DNA of 64,000 bases from Blepharisma stoltei. Taxonomy: Eukaryota > Ciliophora > Heterotrichea > Heterotrichida > Blepharismidae. This document shows, in pieces, positions 41,877-53,097 of the stretch (position 1 is the stretch's first letter; each line of letters starts with the position of its first letter). The DNA lies in NCBI GenBank assembly GCA_914767885.1, contig CAJZBQ010000024.1, positions 558,001 through 622,000 of the forward strand, given 5' to 3'. Under the pieces are notes generated by a model. The model did no database searches. It was not told where the DNA came from and saw nothing but the letters and a program-made list of their open reading frames with translations. The position numbers were made by a program, and so were the translations under genes.

Positions 41877-44800
41877 CTAGCAGCTAGCTCGTCTGATTGC
41901 TATTCTTCCACTTAGCAGCTTCTGAGATCTAGCTTTTATAGCTTTCCTTTTAGTTTTCCTCTTGATTTTGTTTTCTTCTTTTTCAACTTCTTCTCATTTG
42001 TGAGTTGGCGAGCACTGAGGAGACAAAAATATTGTCCTTCTTTTTTCATATCCTCTTTTTGTTAAATACGAAGAAACTGTGCTTAACAAATTTTCAATTT
42101 GGCTGTTTGGATCCGAAAATTCTTGCTTAAGTCCTAAAAATTCATCTATTGAAGCATTTTGACTCTGTAAACAATTTGTAGACTCTTGACTTGCAACAGA
42201 TCCTTTATTTGATGCATATGCTTGCGATGAAACTGTTTTGGCACTTTCTTTTAAAAGCCTAACTGAGGAAATAATGCTATTTGAAGCGGAATTTGATTGC
42301 AATTTTGCACGTCTAAACAATCTTTTCTTACTTTTTATAGTTGTTTTACTTTTTGTCGTTGAAAGTCCAGAATTTTTATTAGAAGGAAAATTCCTTTTTT
42401 CAAAGCTTTCGATACTGTAATTATTATTTTTGGTTTTTCTCGGATCTAAATTTATATCAATATGTAATATTTTTCCTGAAGTTAACGGTGAGCTGTATAT
42501 TAGATCTTCGTTTAATTCTGGTGAATATACGTCTTCTAATTCTTCTGAAGAGCTTAAAAGGGGAGATGTTATATCTTCTTTATACTTCGTGTTAAAAAGC
42601 TCCATTCATCCAATAGGTAAAGGCTCTGAGCTGAAATAAGTGTCGTCTGGCATATAAATTGATTTATATTTGGTAATATTGACTGGAAGTCTCCTAGGGT
42701 TAACTGTATGATCTTTTGCTAAGCCAAACACAAACTTTAAGGTCATAAAATGGGCTTGATGAGCAAATAAAGGAACTTCTCATAGCTGGGTAATTGAGTC
42801 TTTTTCTTCCATTTCACAGGAAAACAGCTTCAGAGGAGAAGAATCGCCAGTTGAAACTATCTTAGTCTTATTTTCTGTTATCATTATATTCATTACTTCT
42901 GAGCTGCTTAGTGCTTTGGCATGGGCTACATCTTGTGTAAAAAAATAAAATAGTCTAGTCCTTCTCATCCTCAATTTATTAGGTTTGCGGAGTTTATGCG
43001 ATAATTTTATGACGTGAGACTGCTCAAATATATTGAAATGGAGGTATAGATTGCGATTTTTTCAGCCTTTGAAGTTTGAATATTCAATGTTTTTTAAATA
43101 TATCAAAACTCGCCATTGCATTGCTGATGAAGGAAGAAATGGCGGATGCTCATACACAAGTTTCCTGGTCAAATCTTCAGGTTTAATAGAAATATTTACT
43201 CCCCCCCCCCCCTCCGTGAGCGAACAAAAAAATTTTGTTCGCTCACGGAGGGGGGGTTAATTTTTTTTTTTAAAAAAAATTTATATATAAATTTTATAAA
43301 AAATTATTTTTTTCGAAATTTAAAAAAATCCTAATTTGCAAAAATTGGGAAGCAAATATTAATTTAATTTGCAAAATTTATGTTTTAAAACGCAATTTGT
43401 TTAAAATTAAACAGAATTAGCTCTAGATTTCATTATACTAATTATCACTTATATATCAAAATTTTTTTCCATTAAAATTTTTTCTATTAAAAAAATTTTT
43501 GTTCACTCACGGAGGGTGGGTTTTTGGTCAAAAAATGGCGATTTTTCTAATGGTTTTGTTCGCTCACGGAGGGGGGGGGGAGTTAGCTTTTTTGCCAATT
43601 TTGTTTCGATTTCCATTAGCTCATATTCCTGGAGAACTAGCAAGTGGCACATATTGCAGACTCTGACTCAATGGCTTAAAAAATCAACAGCAAGAGGTCT
43701 TATGTGGGAAAGTTTCAAAGACTTCCTGCCTGATTTTCTTGTGTGTCTTTTAAAAAGCAAAAGCATTTTATAAGGCAAAACATGTTCGAGCTCAAGCAGT
43801 TTGAAAGGAAGCAGGCACAATTTACAGTGCATTGAACTCAGTCTTTGTTCTCTCATTTCTTCTACTTCGTCTCGAATAGCAGCAGGAGATTTCAATTTTT
43901 CGTTTTCAATTCTTATTTCCCTAGATTTTAGCGCATTTTCGTCTAAATTGAATCCTTTACAGCCAATAAATCAGCATTTCCCATCTTTATCTTTTATAAA
44001 ATCAAGTACAATTTCAGTAATTCTGACTGCATACGCATTCTGTAAAAATTCCACAATTTGTTTCGCATTTTTTTCTAGATCTAAAATAGCTTCTCCATGT
44101 ATTGGGTATACATCAATGCCGTCAACTATTTCGCAGCACACAAGTATCTTTGTTTGAGAATATTTTTCCATAGCTCGATTGCTGCTTGTAATGTAGTATG
44201 CACAGGAAGCTTTATTGTCTTTGTTTTTGCTATTGAAAAAAAGTCTAATTAGACTAGGTCGATCACTATAGCTTTTTAGATATTTTTGAACCATTGTTCC
44301 GCTTAATAAGGTGCCTTTTAGTATCTTGTCAGAGAATTCAATAGAATTCAGAGGGTTAGCTTCCATTTCAGTAGTACTGATTGGATGTCTGAAGACAGCT
44401 ATGATTGCTAAAGGATCATCTATGTTTCCTTTTAAATCAGCATTGACCTGAAACTTATTATAATCTTGAATTATTTTGGCTTTGCCTGTTCCTTCGTCAG
44501 TATAAATCCAATAAGTTAGAGAGTCTGCTATATAAAAAGTTGGAGGAATGTTGATATGAAGCAAAGAACAAGGGAATTTGGGGTTAGTCAGAAGGGCTTC
44601 ATAAAAATAAAACCCAGGCTTAAAAGGAGATGTTACATATCTTGGATCATTTGCTTCAAATTTAATTTTCTTATAGGACTGCAAGTATTTTCTTTTGTAA
44701 AAAGCTTCTTGTTTTGCACGATACTCTTCTTGTCGTTTCATTTCTTGATCATATCTTTCATTGAGTTTTCTTTGACGTTCTAATGCTTTTAATTTTTCAA

Positions 44801-45307
44801 GTTCAGCATTTTGCTTTGAATAGTTGTCTTTCCAAGTCCTTTTATCTACTGATTCTTCGTACTTTTGAAGACCGGTGTGTGTAATTATATCTTCTGAGTT
44901 CATTTGCTTACCCTCTGAACGAGCAAAACATTGGAAAATCTCTATATATTCAATTTTTTATGAAAAAAATTGTTAATTTTTATAAAAGCATAAATTTTAT
45001 TTATTCAATAATTTTTGCCTTCCAATTTTTTCTAAAATGGATTTTTTACAAATTAAACAAAGAAAATTTGCAATAAATACTTTAAAAAAATAGCCCCCTT
45101 AATGAATGAACAATTATTTTTGAAGGAGGAGCTAACAAACATTTCTTCAAATATAGGATTTTCATCAAGCCCTTGCTATATAAATTCTACCGGTATTGCA
45201 ATTTCTTGTTTAGCCTCTGTTAGAAATACCTTTCCTGGAATGAGAGAGAGGGGAGAAGACTGTTTATTTGCTGAATTTAAATTGCTTCTATGACTAGTTG
45301 CATCCAT
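41877..45307 (-). CDS. Large conserved protein of unknown function (934 aa)
   Basis: ATG 45307, TAG 41877-41879. Frame needs one 15-nt intron (GTAGAATTTATATAG, 45176-45190), removal of a degraded family A insert (44911-45132) and of A9; the sum is divisible by 3. Order: short N-terminus, coiled coil (ALERQRKLNERYDQEMKRQEEY), a globular part, a Cys-bearing basic block (LCLLPFKLLELEHVLPYK, FKRHTRKSGRKSLKLSH, WVRVCNMCHLLVLQEYELM), a strand-rich part (LYLHFNIFEQSHVIKL...), and a Ser/Lys-rich tail ending RASC. HCKLC and CNMC pairs could bind zinc. I do not recognise the family. Several Trp are TGA-coded. Confidence 0.6.
43199..43582 (+). mobile_element. Family A MITE / putative IES (A9)
   Basis: 384 bp between TTA 43196-43198 and TTA 43583-43585, GAGCGAAC subtype, nearly identical to A6. 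Removal joins ETKLAKKL to NISIKPEDL. Confidence 0.88.
44911..45132. mobile_element. Degraded family A insert
   Basis: 222 bp; CCCTCTGAACGAGCAAAACC at one end, GAATGAACAATT...GGAGGAGC at the other. TTA 44908-44910 and TA 45133-45134. Removal restores FEEMFVKQMNSEDI. Confidence 0.65.
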
Positions 45308-45375
45308 TTATATCAAGATTTTTTATAGCAATTCCTGAAAAATGAAACTAAATTATTTGTCTTGTAATTACTTTA

Positions 45376-45762
45376 CTCCCCCCCCCCCCTCCGTGAGCGA
45401 ACAAAACCATTAGAAAAATCGCCATTTTTTGACCAAAAACCCACCCTCCGTGAGTGAACAAAAATTTTTTTAATAGAAAAAATTTTAATGGAAAAAAATT
45501 TTGATATATAAGTGATAATTAGTATAATGAAATCTAGAGCTAATTCTGTTTAATTTTAAACAAATTGCGTTTTAAAACATAAATTTTGCAAATTAAATTA
45601 ATATTTGCTTCCCAATTTTTTGCAAATTAGGATTTTTTTAAATTTCGAAAAAAATATTTTTATATAAAATTTATATATAAATTTTTTTTAAAAAAAAAAA
45701 ATTAACCCCCCTCCGTGAGCGAACAAAATTTTTTTGTTCGCTCACGGAGGGGGGGGGGGGAG
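45376..45762 (-). mobile_element. Family A MITE / putative IES (A10)
   Basis: 387 bp between TTA 45373-45375 and TTA 45763-45765, reversed, very close to A4. It lies just 5' of the 934-aa gene, between genes. Confidence 0.85.
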
Positions 45763-45794
45763 TTAGTAATAAATTCATAACGAATATTCTAACC

Positions 45795-45925
45795 CAACTT
45801 TTTAGATGGCGAGGAAATGTAAAGTCTCAGGATTTGAAGGGTGGCTAGACGCTGAATACGCTGGAAACCTGGATAAATAGGTCGTTAAGGGACTGAAACG
45901 GGTATAAGCTCTTTTTATGTAAATG
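45795..45925 (+). other. Possible Pol III-type small RNA or SINE relic
   Basis: A GC-richer island starting AGATGGCGAGG (like SINE heads), containing TGGCTAGACGCTG (like a Pol III A box) and ending at CTTTTT. No target repeat, no clear B box, and no tRNA fold recognised. Confidence 0.25.
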
Positions 45926-46105
45926 GAATGTAATATTTTTACTCAAATATTGCGTCCGTTGCAAATGCAGGCAATTCTTGATTTCTTTTATTCAATTTTC
46001 AATCGTTTTTTACTTTAAATAAAAGTAATCAGTAAAATTAAATTAACACTTAAAAATTCTTGGATATTTGGGGAAATGGAAATAAACCTCTAATAGGATC
46101 AATAT

Positions 46106-47455
46106 ATGAAGCCAACTAAAAAAGCTGTACAAGAAATCTCTTCTAAAATCCCTTATGCGACTTCAATTGCTCACTATTACAATCCTTCTAACAATTTTTT
46201 AACTCTTAATCATTGATTGAATCAATCGCCATCTTTAGATTAAGGATTCGGGAAAAAAAATGTAAATGGTAAAATTTTAATGTAAAAACTTTTCTTTATA
46301 AAACATTTTATGCTCTAGTTGCAAGAGATAGATTATGAAATATATTATAAAATATACAATAAATGTATTAGAATTAATAGTGATTATATGGCATAATCTA
46401 ATATTAATTAATGGCAAAGATAGGCAGTTAGATTTGAGACAGCTATATGCTTGACTATATGCAAATTGATCAAGAATAGGGGTCAAATTTTTTAATTTAG
46501 AAAATTTTCAATGATGTCGTACAATAGAGGATGAGGAGAGTAAAGCGATTTGCTTGGAACATTCTTACAAGATATTACATAACCCAGATCAAAGGCACAT
46601 TTTTGGATTTTGATAAGAAAAGCTTTACAAATCAGGCAAAAGATATATACACAGGTGCATATAAAGCCTTATACAAAGGAGATAAAACAGATCTCAATAA
46701 AATGATGACTCACCCAAATTATGAATGCCTCAAATATTGCCAAAAGCTCAATACCAACCCTCCATTTACCATATATCCTGAAGTCAAGTCAGCCAAACTG
46801 GTTCAGGCATATATCTTAATCTTAACATTAATCTTAATTAACAGACAGGTAGAGTGCCATAATTTTGATGCAATCACCGAGATCTCCTAGGAGATTCTTC
46901 CGCTTTGCGATCGGGCTTATCACAAGGACCAGCCATAGTCTCCTCCTTGCCTTGCGGCTCCAGTTTTGAGTGGTCGGTCTACGGACTTGTGCAGCCTTGC
47001 TTGAGGCTGTAAGTGTACGAAGTTGAGGTTCAAAAATCCCAAAAAATGGAATTTCTGATGACATCTCGGGCAAAAAAGAAAAATCCGGATCCTGGGGCGT
47101 AACCCTCAGTTCACGCTAGCAGATGTCCGATTGGTCTATGTGTTCCCTGTAGACCTTTCTGAGCATGCCCTTTCCAAATTCGAACCTCCCTTTCCTTCGA
47201 GGTATGCTCTAAGGAAGTCGGCGTAGCAGACCGCGAAGCGCTGTGACACCATATTTAATTATGGTTCAGACATACATCACTTCTGAAAAAGGTGACAATA
47301 TCAGTATTAACAACTTCGCACACATCACTGTGAAAATGACTTGTGAAGATGAAAATGGAAATCAAATCACTCAAATTAATGTTTTCGAAAGGAGGCTCGA
47401 TTCTACAAATAAGATGCCATGGAGAATCGCAATAATTGAAGATTATAACAAATAA
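46106..47455 (+). CDS. mL45/Tim44-like mitochondrial protein
   Basis: ATG 46106, TAA 47453-47455; 181 aa once a degraded family B insert and SINE S5 are removed (length divisible by 3). The restored protein, MKPTKKAVQEISSKIPYATS... NNFLKRFAWNILTRYYI... KDIYTGAYKALYKGDKTDLNKMMT, then AKLVQAYITSEKGDNIS, FAHITVKM and NVFERRL...PWRIAIIEDY, matches the Tim44/mL45 fold: a helix pair and then a cone-shaped sheet with an F-A-Q-I/V-type strand and a final W-x-I/V. mL45 belongs to the mitochondrial large ribosomal subunit. Length and lack of a long N-terminal helix favour mL45 over Tim44. Both inserts interrupt coding sequence. Confidence 0.65.
46202..46540 (+). mobile_element. Degraded family B insert
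   Basis: 339 bp between TA 46200-46201 and TA 46541-46542. ACTCTTAATCATTGATTGAA, CGCCATC and GATTAAGGATTCGGG mirror the B hairpin; the right end GAGGATGAGGAGAG mirrors GGATGGGGGGGAG. Removal restores PSNNFLKRFAWNIL. Confidence 0.65.
46816..47262 (-). mobile_element. SINE-like retroposon, copy S5
   Basis: Diverged 16-bp repeats GGTTCAGGCATATATC (46800-46815) and GGTTCAGACATACATC (47263-47278). Tail at left (TTAAGA-type units, minus strand); head at right, ATTAAATATGGTGTC (minus). Two mismatches in the repeats suggest an older insertion. Confidence 0.7.
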
Positions 47456-48819
47456 TAAATTCAATAAGAAAAGAATTATTTTATGTGTAATATAATGAAT
47501 GAGATTTGTTTGCCAGTTCATTGTTATAAGTGGAATATGCTAATATTTATCAGTCTTTTAGCGAAGCAATATATTAGCTTAACTATTCGGAGAAATCTTG
47601 CAATGTTAGTTTAATTTATAAGCAATGCTTTGTAGCCAATCGGAGATGCATAAAAGTATTTTTATTTAATAAACGTTTGTTATTAAAGTTTAATATTTGT
47701 GTTTTAGATAATAATAAATCAGAATCATTATTATTAAGCAATGGCTATTGCATACTTAGAGGTATATGGGTGTATATAAATCAATATGCCAATAAAATAA
47801 GATTCACCGTTTCATTGCGTGATATTAGAGAAGTCTGGAAAGGCTTAATAACTTTTAAGGTTCAATGGCTAGGCCGATCCACCTACCGTTGCTCAGAGCT
47901 GTTATTGAAGCTGGATCTCAAGTTAAAGAGGACTTAAAACCACTGCAGTGCTAGAGAAATTCTATAAATATAAACATAAAAATATTTTAATTTAGAAACC
48001 AAAACTAATTTATTTATAATAATTTTCGGATTTTAATATAATTGCAAGATCTTTAATTAAAACCATTATTATTAATCAAAATATTTTATAAAAGTAGTTA
48101 TATAAAAATATATTTGATTAATAAGGATTAATTTTAAATAAATGTAAATTTTTCAATGATATCATTAAAGGAATCTTAAACAAATTAGCTTCAAAGAATT
48201 TAAAGCTTGAAAAATAATCCGGAGATTCTTCCAAATTTCCTATGAGAAAAACCTTTAAAATGCTGAATAAAATCTACGATAATTATTTGCTAAATATTTT
48301 AAAAGTATAGTTATAAACTATAGGATGCTAAAATAGGGATGGCAATAAAGCTCTTTACAGGCATAGAATTACTTAATATGCAATCAATTAAGGAAGATAG
48401 AAGCATATTCTGTATATTACAGAATTATCCGCTCTATAAAATTGCCCTAACAACAGCTTCAGAATTTTCTATAAATTCAAGCAATTCTGGGTTGAGCATT
48501 ATACTAAATGATATTTAGACTGCTAAAACAGAAATTAAAATATCAAAATTAGAAAGAAAGCATGGAACGATTCTTCATATATTCTGATTATATGTTTTAT
48601 TGTGGAAATTAGTATAATCATTTTAAATAGCTTTGAGGCCGCTAAAGCACATGTATGACTTATTTAATTAAATTTTCTTAAATAATCCACTGTCTATCAG
48701 ATATCTTTTAATCCTTTTCATTTGGCTAGGCCAAAGACGTTAAAATTAAATTAATTTTCTTTCAAAATTTTTGTGTATTTAAACTTTTATATATATAAAT
48801 TTATCTGAATAAATATTGC
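47456..48819. other. Long AT-rich gap
   Basis: About 1.36 kb. One small frame, 47865-47954 (MARPIHLPLLRAVIEAGSQV...), looks coding-like but is only 29 aa. No repeat family or inverted repeat recognised. Confidence 0.4.
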
Positions 48820-50189
48820 ATGCACAGCATAAAGCATGGCCTAGCCCTGAAGGAATTAAATCCAAGAGCAGTTCCTGAAGAGCAAGATATACCGTTAAGA
48901 TTGAAAAAGCTTCTAGAAAGCAACAAGCCCAAGAAAAGTGCAGAATTGCCCAAAAAGTTTATACAGACACAAGCTAAGCCAGCGAAGCCACAAGAGGTGA
49001 AAAAGAGTGAAAAACCAAAAGCAGAGAGCCCGAAGCAAGTGACTGATTTGTATAAAAAGCAATTGGAATATTCTCGAAACTATGAAGCCTACATGAGTGA
49101 GTCAAAACAAGGGTTTACCAAAGATGATCTTTTTGATATCCCTAAGAAAAGCAGCGCCAATATTCCTGAGAAGCCCAAGCCTGACCCAAAACCCCAAAAA
49201 GATGTGGATGCACTTATAGCCCTCGCAATTCATTAACATTAACATTATTTAGAGGTTTAAACGTGCTTTTTTGGCTCCGCAGGGTGATTTAACAAAGCCA
49301 CAATGGCTCACCCCAGTAGACACCAACTGGTGACGTCGCCGGCATTTCCGACGTCACCCTTTTATCGGGCCGACGGACCATCATAAGCAAGTTGCGGCCA
49401 ATTGACTGCCAGATCTCATGGGCTGCGTTGACTCCTGCGCGTCGTGCCGCCTATGGGTTTCCCTCCTCGGGAGTGTCAAGTAGTAAAGCCCTATATCCAC
49501 CAAACATCCAAGGATCAGGCCAGGAGGCTGCGCACCCTCCCCGTTGCTTACCTGATATTGTTGGATAAGGTCCCATCGGGAAAACTGAACCCTATGATAA
49601 TAAAATTGGCCAAAGGAGTGAAATTCTTCAGAGAAGAATTTTCTCGACGACGCCCCATTTTGTTATTATCATAACCCTAGCAATCCAAAAGAAAAAGAAG
49701 CGGACTAATGAGAAAGGTATTAAATTAAAGCACGGGCAAGGTCTTTTAAATGGCTACATGATTTGGTGTGCAAGGTGCTCTAAAAACCATCCTAGCGATT
49801 TCCATCAGAAAGCAAAGACAATTAAAAGCACATCTACCCCTGCTCTTCCTATAAAAAGGGATAGGCTTGAGGCGCCAATTATCAGTAAGCAAAAAGTGAG
49901 CAGCCCAGTTGACGAGTATAGCTATGAAGAGGAAGAAGAGTACGAAAACGAAGATGAGGAGTCTGACTTGGACGGGTTTATTGAAAGAGACGACTACCAA
50001 AACAATGTGTCAAAAATCGTCAGAAAAATGTATAATTATGATCCAACTAAATATAGAGACATTGATCGATTACCAACAAGAGATATGGAAGTCGGAGCTG
50101 AGAGGATATTTAGAGAAGAAGATTACAGTGCGAAAATTGGCAGGTATGAAGATCGAAAAGAGTTTGAGAAGCTAAAACGAAGATATTAA
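48820..50189 (+). CDS. SPT2-like histone chaperone
   Basis: ATG 48820, TAA 50187-50189; 304 aa after removing SINE S6 (length divisible by 3). Charged, Lys/Pro-rich N-terminus, a basic middle (IQKKKKRTNEKGIKLKHGQG) with a C-A-R-C pair, an acidic stretch (YEEEEEYENEDEESDLDG), then the SPT2 C-terminal domain at about aa 235-304: VSKIVRKMYNYDPTKYRD, MEVGAERIFREEDYSAKIG and RYEDRKE. These match the family pattern I-R-x-M-F-x-Y-(x)n-Y-R-D ... M-E-x-x-F-x-x-I-x-x-E-E-x-x-S-x-x-I-G-x-x-E-D. SPT2 binds H3-H4 and DNA during transcription. The insert lies in the linker, before the domain. Confidence 0.78.
49231..49674 (-). mobile_element. SINE-like retroposon, copy S6
   Basis: Diverged repeats AGCCCTCGCAATT (49218-49230) and AACCCTAGCAATC (49673-49685, edges approximate). 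Tail at left (TTAATG units, minus strand), head at right AACAAAATGGGGCGTCGTCG (minus). Fusing restores DALIALAIQKKKKRTNE. An inner palindromic pair, TATGATAATAAAA/TTTTGTTATTATCATA, flanks its head. Confidence 0.7.
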
Positions 50190-50296
50190 TAATTTAGATT
50201 GGAGCTTATATTATCTTTAAATGCTTTGTATTTAAAATTAAATGATTAAGAGCTTGCTTATCTTAATTTATTTGAATTGGTTTGCTTATAATAATT

Positions 50297-51615
50297 ATGT
50301 CAGATCAAGGTACTACTAAAAATGAATATAGCTTATACCCCTTTATAGATTTCTTTATCGTGCAAAATGTACTGGATTATTGAGCGACCAAGAGAGACTC
50401 TATTAAAGGAACGGGCTGGATATCTATATCAGGCAGTGCTAAAAAGTGACATGCCAAAAAATGGTGACAAGTCTGAAAAAAGTTGACAAGCAAACGCGCC
50501 AAATTTTAAAATGGATTTATTATTAAAATAATTTAAAACTTAAGATATTTTAATTTTAATCAACATTTAATTATGCTAAGTACACATCATATGAGTCGAT
50601 AAGAACTTTGTATATATTGAGATACACAAGCCCGCACTTTGCAAATTATAGCTCTAGTCTTCATATATAAATTAGCATAAAATAAAGAAATTCTATCGAG
50701 CCGGAAAAATGCACATTGAGTTGCAAGTTTTTGATTTTCACATATAAGCCATATTGAATTTTTGTTAAGCATTTCTCATATGAGTCGATAAGAACTTCGT
50801 AGTTAATTGAATTCGCAAGCCACTCACTTTGCAAATTATAGTTTTAGTCTTCATAAATAAATTAGCATAAAATAAAGAAATTCTATCGAGCCGGAAAAAT
50901 GCACATTGAGTTGCAAGTTTTTGATTTTCACTTGTAAGCCATATTGAAATTTTGCTAAGTGCACATCATATGAGTCGATAAGAACTTCTTATATATTGAG
51001 AATCGCAAGCCACGCACTTTGCAAATTATAGCTTTAGTCTTCATAAATAAATTATCATAAAATAAAGAAATTTTATCGAGCCGGAAAAATGCACATTGAT
51101 TTGCAAGTTTTTGATTTTTACAGCTATTATTAAATTTAAAATATATATATAAATCAAAATATTTAAAGCAATATATAATGTGTAATTATATCTTCTGTCT
51201 AATTGGGTATCTTAAGTTTTAAATTATTTTAATAATAAATCCATTTTAAAAATTGGCGCGTTTGCTTGTCAACTTTTTTCAGACTTGTCACCATTTTTTG
51301 ACATGTCACTTTTTAGCACTGCCTGATATAGATATCCAGCCCGTTCCTTTAATAGAGTCTCTCTTGGTCGTTCAATAATCCAGTACATTTTGCTCGATAA
51401 AGAAATCTATAAAGGGATATAAGCTATATCTCAGCAAAGAAGAGCTAATTGATCGAATTTTGCAATTGCAAGAAACCTTGCAGGAATTAACTGGCCGAAT
51501 CGAAAGTGTTAGAAATGAAAACCAAAGTCTCCATGATGAAAATGTTGTCTTAAAAGAATATATTAACAATCTGATGGTCAAAGCAGGGAATCTTGGCTCA
51601 GAAAACCTCTCATAG
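50297..51615 (+). CDS. SCOC/UNC-69-like short coiled-coil protein
   Basis: ATG 50297, TAG 51613-51615. The two exonic parts are only 30 nt and about 190 nt, separated by a 1.1-kb insert. Removing 50329-51428 leaves 72 aa in frame, beginning MSDQGTTKNEYLSKEELID and ending NLMVKAGNLGSENLS. The coiled coil RIESVRNENQSLHDENVVLK then EYINNLM matches the SCOC signature (E-N-x-x-L-x-x-E-N-x-x-L-x-x-Y-I-x-N-L-M). SCOC works at the Golgi with FEZ1 and ARL1 and in autophagy. This is a striking case of an insert over four times the size of its host gene. Confidence 0.7.
50329..51426. mobile_element. 1.1-kb long-inverted-repeat element with internal tandem repeats
   Basis: 1098 bp, flanking TA 50327-50328 and 51427-51428, ends TAGCTTATAYCCC. 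Arms of about 220 bp, including GACCAAGAGAGACTCTATTA and GGTGACAAGTCTGAAAAAAG. The interior holds 2.8 tandem units of about 190 bp. No transposase seen. Removal restores the SCOC frame. Confidence 0.78.
50588..51125 (+). repeat. Three tandem ~190-bp units
   Basis: Units start with CATATGAGTCGATAAGAACT at 50588, 50777 and 50967 and share ATTCTATCGAGCCGGAAAAA. The last is truncated near 51125. All lie within the long-inverted-repeat element. Confidence 0.85.
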
Positions 51616-51857
51616 ATTGATTTTATAATCTAATTTCAAATAATCGCATAAAATTTCCTTTCTTAAAACTATTCACTTTATCAAAAGTCTCTTGAAAGAT
51701 TGTACAGCAACAGATACTTTGTTTCATTTCTTATAACTAAAAACTGCAAAAATGTTTAATTGAGCTTAAGCGTCATTGCTCTCAATGAAAATTATGAGTT
51801 ATTTTGATCTATTAAAAGTGGGAAAATATTAACTATAATATCACTTAACAGTCTTCT

Positions 51858-52913
51858 TTATGGCGATATAGCCAACTCAGGTGAGCATTTAGCATTAGTA
51901 TTTTTTTCCTTCCTTCTTATTGATTTATTTTCTTGAAAATTAAAAAATTTCGAAAAACTTGATTCTAGCCTAGACTTAATCATTCCTATTGAATAAGATT
52001 TTTCAAAAACTTGCCCTTCTATATTCAAATCATTTTCTACAAGAAATCTCTTTGGAGACTTCTTGCTACACAAGACACCTAAAAAATTAGAACAAAATCC
52101 TCTTAAAGCATAAGGGTTATACTTCGGCTTTATCCACGTTTTCTTGATAAATTCTTTAGATGTTTTTCCAATCAAAGCCAAATATGTGTGGAAAAAAGTC
52201 AGCCCTATTACAAATCATCCAATCTAAATAAAAAATACAAGCGAAATATACATCAAAAGCACAATGCTTCCTCCAGCATTATCAATTGCCTTGGTAATTT
52301 GGTTTTTTATGCTCATATCTTTCGTATCACTCGAAATATCAATTAGATTTTTAACCACAAAAATAAAATTAAAAATAATCAGTGCTGTTGAGGAATATAA
52401 AAATCCTAAAAATGTTTTATAATTTCTTTTCCCTATGCAATTACCAAGCCAAGGGCAATGATGATCGAATTTTTCTACACATAAATCACAATCAAAGCAG
52501 TGTGAAGCTCTAGGAGGCCTTAATATATAGCCTGAATAAGTGATACAAGTTTTGCAAAATTTCATTTTAGTTAGTCTTCCACAAAATGGGATTTCGAAAT
52601 ATGAGCTATCCATAGGAGATGGCTTTGAAGGTTCATTTTTTAGAGCGGTTGAGATAGTAGGAGACCCTTTAGGCCCTCTTGCAAAGGGAGGAATTTGTTT
52701 GGCTAAATATCCAGGATCTGATGTTGATGTTATAACCAAAAATGAAAGAGATCATATCATCAGCCATAAACTTATAATTGGAATTCAGCCGTCATTTTTA
52801 TTAAATTTGTTTGCTGAGGTTGTTGCAAGAAATATAACTTCAGGGCATAAAATCATGATAAAAGTAATTATGGCCCGATGGTAATCAGGACTAATTTAAA
52901 TTTACCCGACCAT
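51858..52913 (-). CDS. DHHC palmitoyltransferase
   Basis: ATG 52913, TAA 51858-51860; 341 aa after two 15-nt introns, GTAAATTTAAATTAG (52891-52905) and GTATTTTTTATTTAG (52224-52238). Start MVG|PDYHRAIITFIMI. Two N-terminal spans, then the Cys-rich DHHC domain: CKTCITYSGYILRPPRASHC, CDLCVEKFDHHCPWLGNCIG, RNYKTFLGFLY; two more spans; a TTxE-like KTSKEF; and a C-terminal NPYALRG motif (PaCCT type). All catalytic residues (D-H-H-C) are present, so it should S-acylate membrane proteins using palmitoyl-CoA. Trp at TGA codons falls in membrane helices. No DNA insert interrupts it. Confidence 0.88.
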
Positions 52914-53097
52914 TATCTTGCCTTTGCAGATAAACTTGTTGTTTCCAGACCAAATTTTATTTGATTATACATTAATTTAATGAAAATAAAATTTTTGTGC
53001 AAAGATTTATGATAAAAACTATAAGAAAATTTAGGCATCTAAGAAGACATCTAATCACTATTATATAAATATAATAATTACATATATCAGTTTTTCG

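Noticed and set aside
45795-45925. tRNA gene
   Set aside because: An A-box-like string and a T run are present, but no cloverleaf or B box could be found.
47865-47954. 29-codon frame MARPIHLPLLRAVIEAGSQV...
   Set aside because: Looks coding-like but is too short, with no neighbours, intron or family support.
50588-51125. CRISPR-like array from the ~190-bp repeats
   Set aside because: Units are long, contiguous and without unique spacers; simple tandem repeats in a eukaryotic element.
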